Origin: BD2-11 sp965208255
GTDB lineage: Bacteria > Gemmatimonadota > Gemmatimonadetes > Longimicrobiales > Gaopeijiaceae
Length of the DNA stretch: 64,000 bases
NCBI GenBank assembly: GCA_965208255.1
Contig: OZ242324.1
Location: 1,488,001-1,552,000 of the forward strand
Reading direction: 5' to 3'
Each line of letters starts with the position of its first letter. Position 1 is the stretch's first letter. Below are positions 17,756 to 25,680 of this stretch, piece after piece. The notes beneath the pieces were generated by a model, which saw only the letters and a program-made list of their open reading frames with translations, was not told the DNA's origin and ran no database searches. A program made the position numbers and the translations under genes.

Positions 17756-17766
17756 GGCCGATTTCC

Positions 17767-18471
17767 TTAGGCTGCCCGAGGCTGTTCCCGCGATTCCAGG
17801 GCGCGCTGGTACCGCAGGTGCTCGAGGCCGTATCTGAAGAAGAACACGGAGAAGAAGATGATGGTGAACGCCAGCAGCCCGATCATGAGGGTGATCAGCA
17901 TGTCCGCATCCAGCGTCGGTCCTTCGTCGACATTGAGCACCACCGGCTGGGGATGCAGCGAAGGGAACCAGAGCACGCTCACGTGGATGAGCGGGATCAG
18001 CAGCACGCCCAGGACGGCGATCACGGCTGACATGCGCTTGCCCGCCTGCCGATCCTCGGCCGAAGCGCGCACGAGGAAATAGCCGAGGAAGACGAACCAC
18101 ATGAGCAGCGTCAGGGTAAGGCGCGGTTCCCAGGTCCAGGGCGTTCCCCAGGCGTAGGCCGCCCAGAGCGGGCCGGAGGTGAGCATGATGGCGCCGAAGA
18201 CGAGCCCGCCCTCCGCGGCCGACTGCGCCGCCCAGTCCAGTCTCTCATCGCGCAGCCAGAGGTAGGCGGCCCCGCACAGCGCCGTGATGCCGAAGGCGAG
18301 GAAGGTCACCCAGGCCGATGGGACGTGCACGTAGAAGATCCGCTGCACGACCCCCATGGTGCGTTCGGTTCCCACCCAGAAGAAGACCAGCCAGTGCAGA
18401 AGCAGTACTGCGGCGACGCCCAGGGTCGCCAATACAATCGCTATCCATCGGATGCGCGTGAGTGACATCAT
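17767..18471 (-). CDS. ccmC: Haem exporter subunit CcmC
   Basis: CcmC presents haem to CcmE in the periplasm. The 234-residue protein has six transmembrane helices, the first ligand region IFYVHVPSAWVTF, the tryptophan-rich WGTPWTWEPRLT motif that holds haem, and a second histidine in PLIHVSVLWFPSLH. The ATG overlaps the ccmB stop (4 bases). Start MMSLTRIRW gives the normal family length. In the operon it follows ccmA and ccmB, consistent with the CcmABCD haem-release complex. Confidence 0.92.
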   Translation of the reverse strand: MMSLTRIRWIAIVLATLGVAAVLLLHWLVFFWVGTERTMGVVQRIFYVHVPSAWVTFLAFGITALCGAAYLWLRDERLDWAAQSAAEGGLVFGAIMLTSGPLWAAYAWGTPWTWEPRLTLTLLMWFVFLGYFLVRASAEDRQAGKRMSAVIAVLGVLLIPLIHVSVLWFPSLHPQPVVLNVDEGPTLDADMLITLMIGLLAFTIIFFSVFFFRYGLEHLRYQRALESREQPRAA

Positions 18472-19148
18472 TCCTCCACCACGTATCGAAACAGGATCGT
18501 GCCCGCCGCAAGCGCCACTACCGTGAAGGCCGCCAGCAGATAGAGGCTGCCCTCCACCTCCTGTGCGGGACGCGAGGCGAAGATGCGACCCGTGGCCGTG
18601 ACTCCGAAGATGACGACAGGGACGAGAAGCGGAAAGATCAGGATGGGAAGAAGGCTCTGCCCCATGCTGGTCTGTACCGAGACGGCGCTGAACAGGGTGG
18701 TGACGGCCACGAACCCGAGCGTCGCCACGCCCAGCACGCCGGCCAGCAGGAGAGGATCTGTCCCATAGTCGAATCCGAAGAACAGCCAGTAGGCCCCGAG
18801 CGCAATGATCTCGATCAGCGTGACCAGCACAAAATTCGAGATGACTTTGGCCAAGTAAATGCCGTCCAAAGGGATAGGGCTTGTGAGCAGTCCCTGTATC
18901 GCGCCCTGCTCGCGCTCCATCTCGAAGGTTCGCCCCATGCCCAGCATGCCCCCGAACAGGATCGTCATCCAGATCAGGCCGGCGGCCAGGTTCTGCATCC
19001 GGACCAGCCCCTGGTCGATGGCGAAATGAAAGAGGACGGCCACGAGCACGGTCAGCGCCCCCATGGCCGCCAGGCGTTCGCGGGTGCGCAGCTCCAGCAG
19101 AAGGTCCTTGCGCACGATGGCCCAGACCTGGCGGAGATAGACGGTCAC
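18468..19148 (-). CDS. ccmB: Haem exporter ABC permease CcmB
   Basis: CcmB is the membrane permease of the CcmABCD transporter. The 226-residue protein has six hydrophobic segments and typical CcmB sequences: ERLAAMGALTVLVAVLFHFA, LIWMTILFGGMLGMGRTFE, EREQGAIQGLLTSPIP and SLLPILIFPLLVPVVIFG. The stop overlaps ccmC, and the GTG start overlaps ccmA by 4 bases. Together with CcmA it powers release of haem-loaded CcmE from CcmC; it does not appear to transport haem itself. Confidence 0.92.
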   Translation of the reverse strand: MTVYLRQVWAIVRKDLLLELRTRERLAAMGALTVLVAVLFHFAIDQGLVRMQNLAAGLIWMTILFGGMLGMGRTFEMEREQGAIQGLLTSPIPLDGIYLAKVISNFVLVTLIEIIALGAYWLFFGFDYGTDPLLLAGVLGVATLGFVAVTTLFSAVSVQTSMGQSLLPILIFPLLVPVVIFGVTATGRIFASRPAQEVEGSLYLLAAFTVVALAAGTILFRYVVEE

Positions 19149-19894
19149 ATCCCCTCCTCCACCGCGCGCCGGTAGGACGTCTCCAGGCTGCCGAGGTCCA
19201 GGTCGGCCCGCGCCGCCTCGAACACGAACCTGCCGCGGACCTGGATCGCCACCCGATCCGCCACCTCCAGCCCCCTGCCCAGATTGTGCGTGACCATGAC
19301 CACGGTGCGGCCCCCGTCCTTCAGCGCCGAGAGCAGCTCCTGCAGCATCGCGCTGGCATAGGCGTCGAGACCGGTGTACGGCTCGTCGAGCAGGACGATG
19401 TCGGGGTCGTGCAGCAACGCGCGCGCGACGGCCAGCCGCTGCACCGTACCCCGCGACAGGGTGTCCACCGGGTTGTCCGCACAGCGCTCAAGGCCGACTT
19501 CTGTCAGACGGGCCGAGACCCGCGGGTCCAGGTCCCCGAGGCCGTGCAGGCGGCCATAGAACACAAGGTTCTCGCGCGCCGTCAGGCCGCCGTACAGGAA
19601 GCTCAGGTGGGACAGGATGCCGATCCGCCCTCGCGCCGCCCGGTCGCCGATGGTGAGGGGGGTCCCGGACACGCGCACCTCCCCGCTCGTGGGGCGGAGC
19701 CCTCCGGCCAGCAACCGCAGGAGGGATGTCTTCCCCGCCCCGTTGGGCCCGAATACGGACAGGAACTCGCCGGCGGCGAGCCGGAAGGAGACGTGATCCA
19801 CGGCGCGCATCGGCCCGTAATCCCGAACCAGCTCCGCCGCCTCCAGCGCCGGCGGCGCGGCGGCTTCGGAGGTGGTGGACGAGAAAGCAGTCAT
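19145..19894 (-). CDS. ccmA: Haem exporter ATPase CcmA
   Basis: The ABC ATPase of the CcmABCD complex, 249 residues from ATG 19894. It shows Walker A FGPNGAGKTSLLRLLAG, a signature motif read as LSRGTVQRLAVARALLHDP, Walker B IVLLDEPYTGLDAYA and an H-loop VMVTHNLGRGLE. LSRGTVQR is the CcmA-type variant of the ABC signature, which helps separate it from other exporters. An N-terminal Ser/Thr/Ala-rich stretch precedes the domain. The gap to the preceding zinc-ribbon gene is only 7 bases. Confidence 0.92.
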   Translation of the reverse strand: MTAFSSTTSEAAAPPALEAAELVRDYGPMRAVDHVSFRLAAGEFLSVFGPNGAGKTSLLRLLAGGLRPTSGEVRVSGTPLTIGDRAARGRIGILSHLSFLYGGLTARENLVFYGRLHGLGDLDPRVSARLTEVGLERCADNPVDTLSRGTVQRLAVARALLHDPDIVLLDEPYTGLDAYASAMLQELLSALKDGGRTVVMVTHNLGRGLEVADRVAIQVRGRFVFEAARADLDLGSLETSYRRAVEEGM

Positions 19895-19901
19895 GCCCGG
19901 G

Positions 19902-20378
19902 TCAACTCTGCGCCGCGGCAGCGGCTCCCTCCTCCCTCTCCGGTTCCAGACGCCTGCCACAGGTCCCGCAGAAGAGCGCTTCCTCGATGTTGGCGTTGCC
20001 GCAGCGGTCGCACAGCGTCCCGGACCGCAGAGCCGCCCGATAGGCCGCGATTTCCCGCTCGAGGTCATCCGCCACGGCGTCCTGTGGCGGCGGAGCGCCG
20101 CCCGCTTCCTCCTGGCTCCGCACCTCCCGCAACGCCTGCAGCGCTTCGCGCGCCAACTCGTCCCGCAGCCGGCGGTAGTCGTTCTCGTCCACCTTGCCGG
20201 TCGCGTAGTCGTACTCGACGTCGCGCAGGGCGACCAGGCTCAGATGTCTGCGCGCTTCCGCCTCGGTGAACTCCTCGTCAAGCCCGGCAAGAGGGGCCTT
20301 CTCTCCGCTGAAGATGGGCTGCACGACGTACAGGACCACGGCGGCGGCGACCAGAACTGCCCCAAGCAGGATCATCAT
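19902..20378 (-). CDS. CcmI-like membrane-anchored zinc-ribbon protein
   Basis: A 158-residue protein inside the cytochrome c maturation operon. The N-terminus is a single transmembrane helix (LLGAVLVAAAVVLYVVQPIF). It is followed by a helical segment (LVALRDVEYDYATGKVDEND, then YRRLRDELAREALQ) resembling the membrane-proximal part of CcmI. The C-terminus is a zinc ribbon with two CxxC pairs, CDRCG and CGTCG, 14 residues apart, then an acidic tail. No CcmH or CcmG is encoded nearby, so this protein may take part in apocytochrome handling, but that is inference. Orientation of the ribbon relative to the membrane is not certain. Confidence 0.75.
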   Translation of the reverse strand: MMILLGAVLVAAAVVLYVVQPIFSGEKAPLAGLDEEFTEAEARRHLSLVALRDVEYDYATGKVDENDYRRLRDELAREALQALREVRSQEEAGGAPPPQDAVADDLEREIAAYRAALRSGTLCDRCGNANIEEALFCGTCGRRLEPEREEGAAAAAQS

Positions 20379-20453
20379 GGGCGATGCACAATCATCAAGG
20401 GCGATGCGACGGCGGAGCCGGAGACAGGAATCCGGACGGGACGGGTGCCCGGC

Positions 20454-22499
20454 TCAGACCTTCACGACCCGGGCGCGCGCGGGCGCCGCCTGGACCTGGA
20501 CCTTGCGCCGGGCGGGTCCGCCCGCGCCGGGCCAGAGGGCGATCAGGGACCCGAGGGTCATGACCAGTCCGCCGTACCAGAGCCATCCGACCAGGGGCCG
20601 GACCAGTACCTGGAAGACCGCACCCTGGGCTGAAGACTCGTTCCGGACGGCGCCCTCGAAGTCCTCGACCCCGGCCAGGATGACGTACACGTCCTCGAGC
20701 GGGGTCGAGCGGATGCCCACCTCCCGAATCGGCTGATCCGCCGTCGAGTAGATGCGCTGCTCGGCGGTGATGGTGCCGAGCCGGCGGCCGTCCCGGGACA
20801 CGTCGAGGAGCGCCACCCACTGCCACATGTTCGGCGTGCGCGACGAAGACAGGCCCTGGTAGGTCAGCACGTACTCATGCCCGTAGGGGGAGGCCGCGCG
20901 GATCTGGTCGCCCGGCTCGACGCTCTGGTCGACCTCGGTGTGGAACGAGGCTCCCGCGAACCCCGCGAACATGAGGACGATGCCCACGTGCACGATGTAG
21001 CCGCCCCAGCGGCGCCGGTTGCGGGCGATCAGGTGCAGAAAGGCCTTTCCGAGCCCCTCGCCCTCGATGCGGGCGCGCGCCCTGGTCCCCTTCCAGAACT
21101 CGGTGGCCAGGATGGTGAGCACGAAACCGCAGATCGCGAAGGTCGCGAGCGCGTAGAAGTCCCGCATGCCGGCGATCAGGAGCCCCGCCACCACCGCGGC
21201 CGCCATCAGCAGCGGGGACACGAAATTGCGTTCCAGGTTCCGGCGCGTGGCCTTGCGCCAGGCGATGACCGGTCCGATCCCGGTCAGTGCCAGCAACACC
21301 AGGCCGATCGGGATGTTGACCCGGTTGAAGAACGCCGGCCCCACGGCAACCTTGGTCCCCGCAAACCCCTCGGAGATCAACGGGAAGAGCGTGCCCCAGA
21401 GCACCGCGAACGCCGACCCCAGCAGGATCAGGTTGTTCATCAGGAAGGCCGATTCCCGGGACAGGAACGACTCGATCGTGCGCTCCGCGCGCAGATCGTC
21501 CTTGCGCCACAGGATCAGGAGCAGGCAAGCGAAGGCGGCAGCCCCCAGAAAGGCCAGGAAGATGTAGGCAATGCGCGTGTTCTGGGCGAAGGAGTGGACC
21601 GACTCGATGAGCCCGGAGCGGGTCAGGAAGGTCGCGAAGATAGTGAGCAGGAAGGTCAGCGACACCAGGGACAGATTCCACATCTTCAGCATCCCCCGGT
21701 TCTCCTGGATCATGACGGAGTGGAGGAATGCCGTCGCGGTGAGCCATGGGAGCAGGGATGCGTTCTCGACCGGGTCCCAGAACCAGTATCCGCCCCAGCC
21801 CAGCTCCTCGTATGCCCAGCGCATGCCGAAGATGATCCCGTTGGTCAGGAAGAACCAGCTCAACAGGGTCCAGCGGCGGGTCACCACCAGCCAGCGGGAG
21901 TCGGTCTTTCCCGTGACCAGCGCGGCGATGCCGAAGGCGAAGGGCACCGAGAAGGAGGTGAACCCCAGATAGAGCGTGGGGGGATGGATGGTCATCCAGT
22001 AGTTCTGGAGCTGAGGGTTCAGCCCCTGCCCGTTCGCCGGAGTGAAGGGCAGCCTCTCGAAGGGGTTCACGTCGGCGAAGAGGAGCACGCCGAGGAAGAA
22101 CGCCGTGATCGTGAGCAGGACCCCCACCACGGAGGGCATGAACTCCCGGTTCTTCCGGCGGTTCTGGAAGACCGCGATGCTCGAGAAGAGGGTGAGCAGC
22201 AGCACCCAGAAGACCAGCGACCCCCGCTGGCCGGCCCAGAGCCCGGTGACCTTGAAGTAGGTTTCCAGCTCCCGGCTCGAGTACCCCCAGACGTACCGGT
22301 ACTCGTAGTGTTCTCCGAGGAACGCCAGGATGATGCCCAGCGAGGTGAGGCAGAGGAGAAAGAAGACCGCGTAGACGGACCGTTCGGCCGACAGGACCAG
22401 GTCGCCGCGCTTTCGCTGCCCGCCGACGAAGGCGAGCACGATGCCCCAGATCGAGACCGGCAGAGCCACCCAGAGGGCGAACTCCCCGAGTAGGATCAT
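20454..22499 (-). CDS. ccmF: Cytochrome c haem lyase subunit CcmF
   Basis: CcmF transfers haem from CcmE to apocytochrome c. The 681-residue polytopic protein carries the WWD domain GWGGYWFWDPVENASLLPWL and flanking histidines in MTIHPPTLYLGF and TATAFLHSVMI. A HVGIVLMFAGFAGASF segment follows before a periplasmic C-terminal domain with a final transmembrane helix. The ATG at 22499 overlaps the ccmE stop (ATGA). The ccmE-ccmF-zinc ribbon-ccmABCD order places all detected maturation genes in one transcript. Length agrees with the family (about 640-690). Confidence 0.94.
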   Translation of the reverse strand: MILLGEFALWVALPVSIWGIVLAFVGGQRKRGDLVLSAERSVYAVFFLLCLTSLGIILAFLGEHYEYRYVWGYSSRELETYFKVTGLWAGQRGSLVFWVLLLTLFSSIAVFQNRRKNREFMPSVVGVLLTITAFFLGVLLFADVNPFERLPFTPANGQGLNPQLQNYWMTIHPPTLYLGFTSFSVPFAFGIAALVTGKTDSRWLVVTRRWTLLSWFFLTNGIIFGMRWAYEELGWGGYWFWDPVENASLLPWLTATAFLHSVMIQENRGMLKMWNLSLVSLTFLLTIFATFLTRSGLIESVHSFAQNTRIAYIFLAFLGAAAFACLLLILWRKDDLRAERTIESFLSRESAFLMNNLILLGSAFAVLWGTLFPLISEGFAGTKVAVGPAFFNRVNIPIGLVLLALTGIGPVIAWRKATRRNLERNFVSPLLMAAAVVAGLLIAGMRDFYALATFAICGFVLTILATEFWKGTRARARIEGEGLGKAFLHLIARNRRRWGGYIVHVGIVLMFAGFAGASFHTEVDQSVEPGDQIRAASPYGHEYVLTYQGLSSSRTPNMWQWVALLDVSRDGRRLGTITAEQRIYSTADQPIREVGIRSTPLEDVYVILAGVEDFEGAVRNESSAQGAVFQVLVRPLVGWLWYGGLVMTLGSLIALWPGAGGPARRKVQVQAAPARARVVKV

Positions 22500-22912
22500 C
22501 CGGCCATCTCGTCCGGCATCGCCTCGTAGCGGCTGCCACACTTGGTCAGCACGGTGGCCGCCTCGAAGACCCCGTCACGCCGGAACCGCCCTTCGACCAC
22601 GACTTCGGTTTCATCGCTGAAGGTGTCCGGGAGGATGTCGCGGTACTCCACCCGGAAGCTGGCGTCGTCGCTGGCCAGATCCACGACCGAAAAGTAGTGC
22701 TCGAAGGCGCCCTCGGCCTGGTAGCTGCCCTTGACCACCCGGCCGCTGACCTTCACGCCGATGTCGTGGAAGGTGTCGTCCTCGGCCGCCTTCGCCATGA
22801 GTTCGACCGGGGTCAGGTAGTAGACCATGGCCTTGTCGAAACCTGTCCAGACCAGGAAGGTCACGACCATGGCGACGCCAACCAGACCGATATAGAAGCG
22901 GCTGTTCTTCAT
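22496..22912 (-). CDS. ccmE: Haem chaperone CcmE, CXXXY variant
   Basis: CcmE covalently carries haem in the periplasm from CcmC to CcmF. The 138-residue protein has an N-terminal anchor (FYIGLVGVAMVVTFLVW) and the OB-fold core (IGVKVSGRVVKGSY; VEYRDILPDTFSDETEVVVEG). Classical CcmE binds haem through histidine in HXXXY. Here the corresponding site reads C125-G-S-R-Y129, the CXXXY form known from archaea, sulfate reducers and some other bacteria, which lack CcmH. This matches the absence of ccmH in the operon. The ATG at 22912 is chosen over upstream in-frame codons because it starts directly before the anchor. Confidence 0.92.
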   Translation of the reverse strand: MKNSRFYIGLVGVAMVVTFLVWTGFDKAMVYYLTPVELMAKAAEDDTFHDIGVKVSGRVVKGSYQAEGAFEHYFSVVDLASDDASFRVEYRDILPDTFSDETEVVVEGRFRRDGVFEAATVLTKCGSRYEAMPDEMAG

Positions 22913-23011
22913 TCGCTGCGCCCCTGTGTCTCGTGTGTCCCGGACCCGGCCGACTGCCATCAAGTTCGGGCCCTTCCAAGCGTTTCAAATATAGGATGGA
23001 GGCGCGGTTTC

Positions 23012-24529
23012 TCAAACCTGACCGGATTCCTCTCCCGTGTGAGCCCAGCCGCGCGCGGCCCCGACCGCCCTCTCCCATCCGGCGATGAGCGCGGTTCGGC
23101 GGTCGGGCTGCATGGCGGGCGCGAAGATCTCCGGCTCCCCGGAGGCTCGGGCGAACGCTTCTCCGTCCCGCCAGATCCCACTCGCGATTCCCGCCAGGCC
23201 GGCAGCCCCGAGCGCGGTGGTCTCGACGCGCGCCGCCCGTCGCACCGGCACGTCCAGGACGTCCGCCTGGAACTGCATCAGCCACCGGTTGCGCGCCGCT
23301 CCGCCGTCGGCGCGCAGCTCCCGGGTGGTCAACCCCGCGTCCTCCTCCATCGCACGGATGACGTCGGCCGTGCCGTAGGCCATCGACTCGAGTGCCGCGC
23401 GGGCCAGGTGGGACGCCGTCGTGCCGCGCGTGATGCCCACGACCGTGCCACGCGCCTCCGGGATCCAGTGCGGCGCTCCGAGGCCCACGAACGCGGGCAC
23501 GAAGTAGACTCCGGCGTTGTCCGCCACCTCGCGGGCGCGTTCCTCGGATTCGGACGCGTGGTCGAGGACGCCGAGGCCGTCGCGCAGCCACTGCACGGCG
23601 GCGCCCGCCGAGAAGATCGATCCCTCCAGGGCGTACGCGGGTCCGCCGCGCGCGTCGCAAGCCAGGGTGGTGAGAAGCCCGTTCTCGGACGGCACTACTT
23701 CCCCGCCCGTATGCAGCAGGAGGAACGCTCCAGTGCCGTAGGTCACCTTTGCCAGTCCCGGACGGCAGCAGCCCTGGCCGAAGAGCGCCGCCTGCTGGTC
23801 TCCGACCACGCCCGCAAGCGGCACCTCCGTCCCGAAATGCTCGCCGCGCGCGACCCCGAAGTCGCCCGAGCTGGAGCGCACTTCGGGCAGGATGCCGGCC
23901 GGGACTTCGAGCAGGTCGGCAAGCGACGCGTCCCAGGCCTGCCGATGCAGGTCATAGAGAAGCGTGCGCGAGGCGTTTGTGTGGTCGGTGGCGTGAACGG
24001 CGCCGCCGGTCAGGCGCGCGACCAGCCAGGCGTCGATGGTGCCCGCGGCCAGGTCCCCGGCCTCCGCCGCCGAGCGCAGCTCCGGATGCTCGCGAAAGAG
24101 CCAGGTCAGCTTGGTGCCCGAGAAGTAGGGATCCAGCACCAGCCCCGTGCGCCGGCGCACCTCGGCTTCGTGACCGCCGCGGCGCAGCTCCGTGCAGATC
24201 GATGCCGTGCGGCGGTCCTGCCAGACGATGGCCCGGCAGACCGGCTCGAGCGAGGCCCGGTCCCACAGCACCACGGTCTCGCGCTGGTTCGCGATGCCGA
24301 CGGCCTCGAGGCGCACCTCGTTCCCGGCCGCCGCCAGCGCCTCGCGCGCAACCCGCACGGTCACCCGCCAGATCTCCCCGGCGTCGTGCTCCACCCAGCC
24401 GGGCCGGGGAAAATGCTGGGTGAACTCCGAGTAGCCGCGTCCCACGATGCGTCCGTCGCTCGCCACCACCAGCGCGGTCGAGCCGGTCGTGCCCTGGTCG
24501 AGGGCGAGCACAGCAGGCTCCCTGCTCAC
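23012..24529 (-). CDS. glpK: Glycerol kinase
   Basis: GlpK makes sn-glycerol 3-phosphate from glycerol and ATP. The 505-residue FGGY kinase opens LALDQGTTGSTALV (phosphate-1 motif). It includes FTQHFPRPGWVEHDAGEIW, IANQRETVVLWD, the glycerol-binding IVWQDRRTA, GTIDAWLVARLTGG, and the FGGY C-terminal ADGGAARNRWLMQFQADVL. The GTG start overlaps the maf stop (GTGA). No glycerol facilitator or glycerol-3-phosphate dehydrogenase is adjacent, so its product may feed phospholipid synthesis or catabolism elsewhere. Confidence 0.95.
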   Translation of the reverse strand: MSREPAVLALDQGTTGSTALVVASDGRIVGRGYSEFTQHFPRPGWVEHDAGEIWRVTVRVAREALAAAGNEVRLEAVGIANQRETVVLWDRASLEPVCRAIVWQDRRTASICTELRRGGHEAEVRRRTGLVLDPYFSGTKLTWLFREHPELRSAAEAGDLAAGTIDAWLVARLTGGAVHATDHTNASRTLLYDLHRQAWDASLADLLEVPAGILPEVRSSSGDFGVARGEHFGTEVPLAGVVGDQQAALFGQGCCRPGLAKVTYGTGAFLLLHTGGEVVPSENGLLTTLACDARGGPAYALEGSIFSAGAAVQWLRDGLGVLDHASESEERAREVADNAGVYFVPAFVGLGAPHWIPEARGTVVGITRGTTASHLARAALESMAYGTADVIRAMEEDAGLTTRELRADGGAARNRWLMQFQADVLDVPVRRAARVETTALGAAGLAGIASGIWRDGEAFARASGEPEIFAPAMQPDRRTALIAGWERAVGAARGWAHTGEESGQV

Positions 24530-25179
24530 GATTCCGCTCCCGTTCCCGGTGTCGCCTGCGCTTCCGGCGCCCGCCCGCCGAACCCGTACGGGACGCCGGC
24601 GGCGCCCAGCAACCCCACGAGCAGCGGCACGGGCAGCCCCACCACCGTGAAGTAGTCGCCCTCCAGCGACTCCACCAGCACCGCGCCGGCGCCCTGTATG
24701 GCATAGGCCCCGGCCTTGTCCATCGGCTCCCCGGTGGCCACGTAGGCCCGAGCTTCCGCCTCGCCGAAGGAGCGCAGCCTGACCGTCGTTCGCGAGACGC
24801 CGCCGTGCACGCACCCGTCGGGCTCAGCCAGCGCCAGCGCGCTGACCACCTGGTGGGAGCGTCCGGCCAGGCTCAGCAGCATCGCGACCGCGTGATCGGC
24901 GTCCCTGGGCTTGCCCAGGATATCCCCGTCCCGCACCACTACCGTGTCGCCGCCCAGAACCAGTCGTCCCGGCCTACGCGCCGCCACCGCGCGCGCCTTT
25001 TCCTCCGCGAGCCGCCGGGTGTGCATGGTCGCGTTCTCCCCGGGCAGGACCTCCTCCACGATGTCCGCGGGAGCGACCTCGAACGGGATCGCCAGCATCG
25101 AGAGCAGGTCCGCGCGCCGGGGCGACCGGGACGCGAGCACCAGCCCGGGCTCAAGCGGGTTCGTCCCGCGGCCGCTCAC
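24526..25179 (-). CDS. maf: Maf family nucleotide pyrophosphatase
   Basis: Maf proteins hydrolyse non-canonical or canonical nucleoside triphosphates (dTTP/UTP/m7GTP classes) to monophosphates. The 217-residue protein starts LVLASRSPRRADLLSML, includes GDTVVVRDGDILGKP and the catalytic segment ending MDKAGAYAIQGAGAVLVES. The GTG start overlaps the dtd stop, and the stop overlaps the glpK GTG. A Gly/Ala/Pro-rich tail extends past the domain. The m7GTP versus dTTP/UTP subclass cannot be assigned firmly by eye. Confidence 0.92.
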   Translation of the reverse strand: MSGRGTNPLEPGLVLASRSPRRADLLSMLAIPFEVAPADIVEEVLPGENATMHTRRLAEEKARAVAARRPGRLVLGGDTVVVRDGDILGKPRDADHAVAMLLSLAGRSHQVVSALALAEPDGCVHGGVSRTTVRLRSFGEAEARAYVATGEPMDKAGAYAIQGAGAVLVESLEGDYFTVVGLPVPLLVGLLGAAGVPYGFGGRAPEAQATPGTGAES

Positions 25180-25616
25180 CGTTCGAGCACCAGCGTCACG
25201 GGACCGTCGTTTACGAGTTCCACGTCCATCATGGCGCCGAACACGCCGGTCTCCACCTTCCCCGGAGCCCGCTCCCGCAGCAACGCGACGAAGTCCTCGT
25301 AGAGGGGCACCGCCACATCGGGCCCCGCCGCCCGAATGAAGCTCGGACGGCGCCCCTTGCGGGTATCCCCGTACAGCGTGAACTGACTCACGACCAGCAC
25401 GTCGCCGGAGACGTCCCCGAGCGACAGGTTCATCCTGCCCTGCGCATCGTTGAACACACGCAGCCCCAGCACCTTGTTCGCCATCCACTCGAGCGCCTGC
25501 GCGCCGTCGTCGCCCGTGAAGCCGACCAGCAACAGGAGCCCGTGACCGATGCGGCCCACTACGGATCCGTCGACGGTCACCGAGGCGCGCGCCACGCGCT
25601 GCAGCACGATCCTCAC
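25176..25616 (-). CDS. dtd: D-aminoacyl-tRNA deacylase
   Basis: Dtd removes D-amino acids (and glycine from mischarged tRNA-Ala) from tRNAs. The 146-residue protein begins MRIVLQRVARASVTVDGSVV and contains the catalytic-loop SQFTLYGDTRKGRRPSF and the cis-Pro motif VELVNDGPVTLVLE, both diagnostic. It starts at GTG 25616, 64 bases after the glmS stop, and overlaps maf (GTGA). The reading fits family length exactly. Confidence 0.95.
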   Translation of the reverse strand: MRIVLQRVARASVTVDGSVVGRIGHGLLLLVGFTGDDGAQALEWMANKVLGLRVFNDAQGRMNLSLGDVSGDVLVVSQFTLYGDTRKGRRPSFIRAAGPDVAVPLYEDFVALLRERAPGKVETGVFGAMMDVELVNDGPVTLVLER

Positions 25617-25680
25617 CTCGCGCCTCCCCCGCCACCCGACTCCGGCGGCGTGAGCGCCCTCGGTCCCCGCGCCCGGACCT

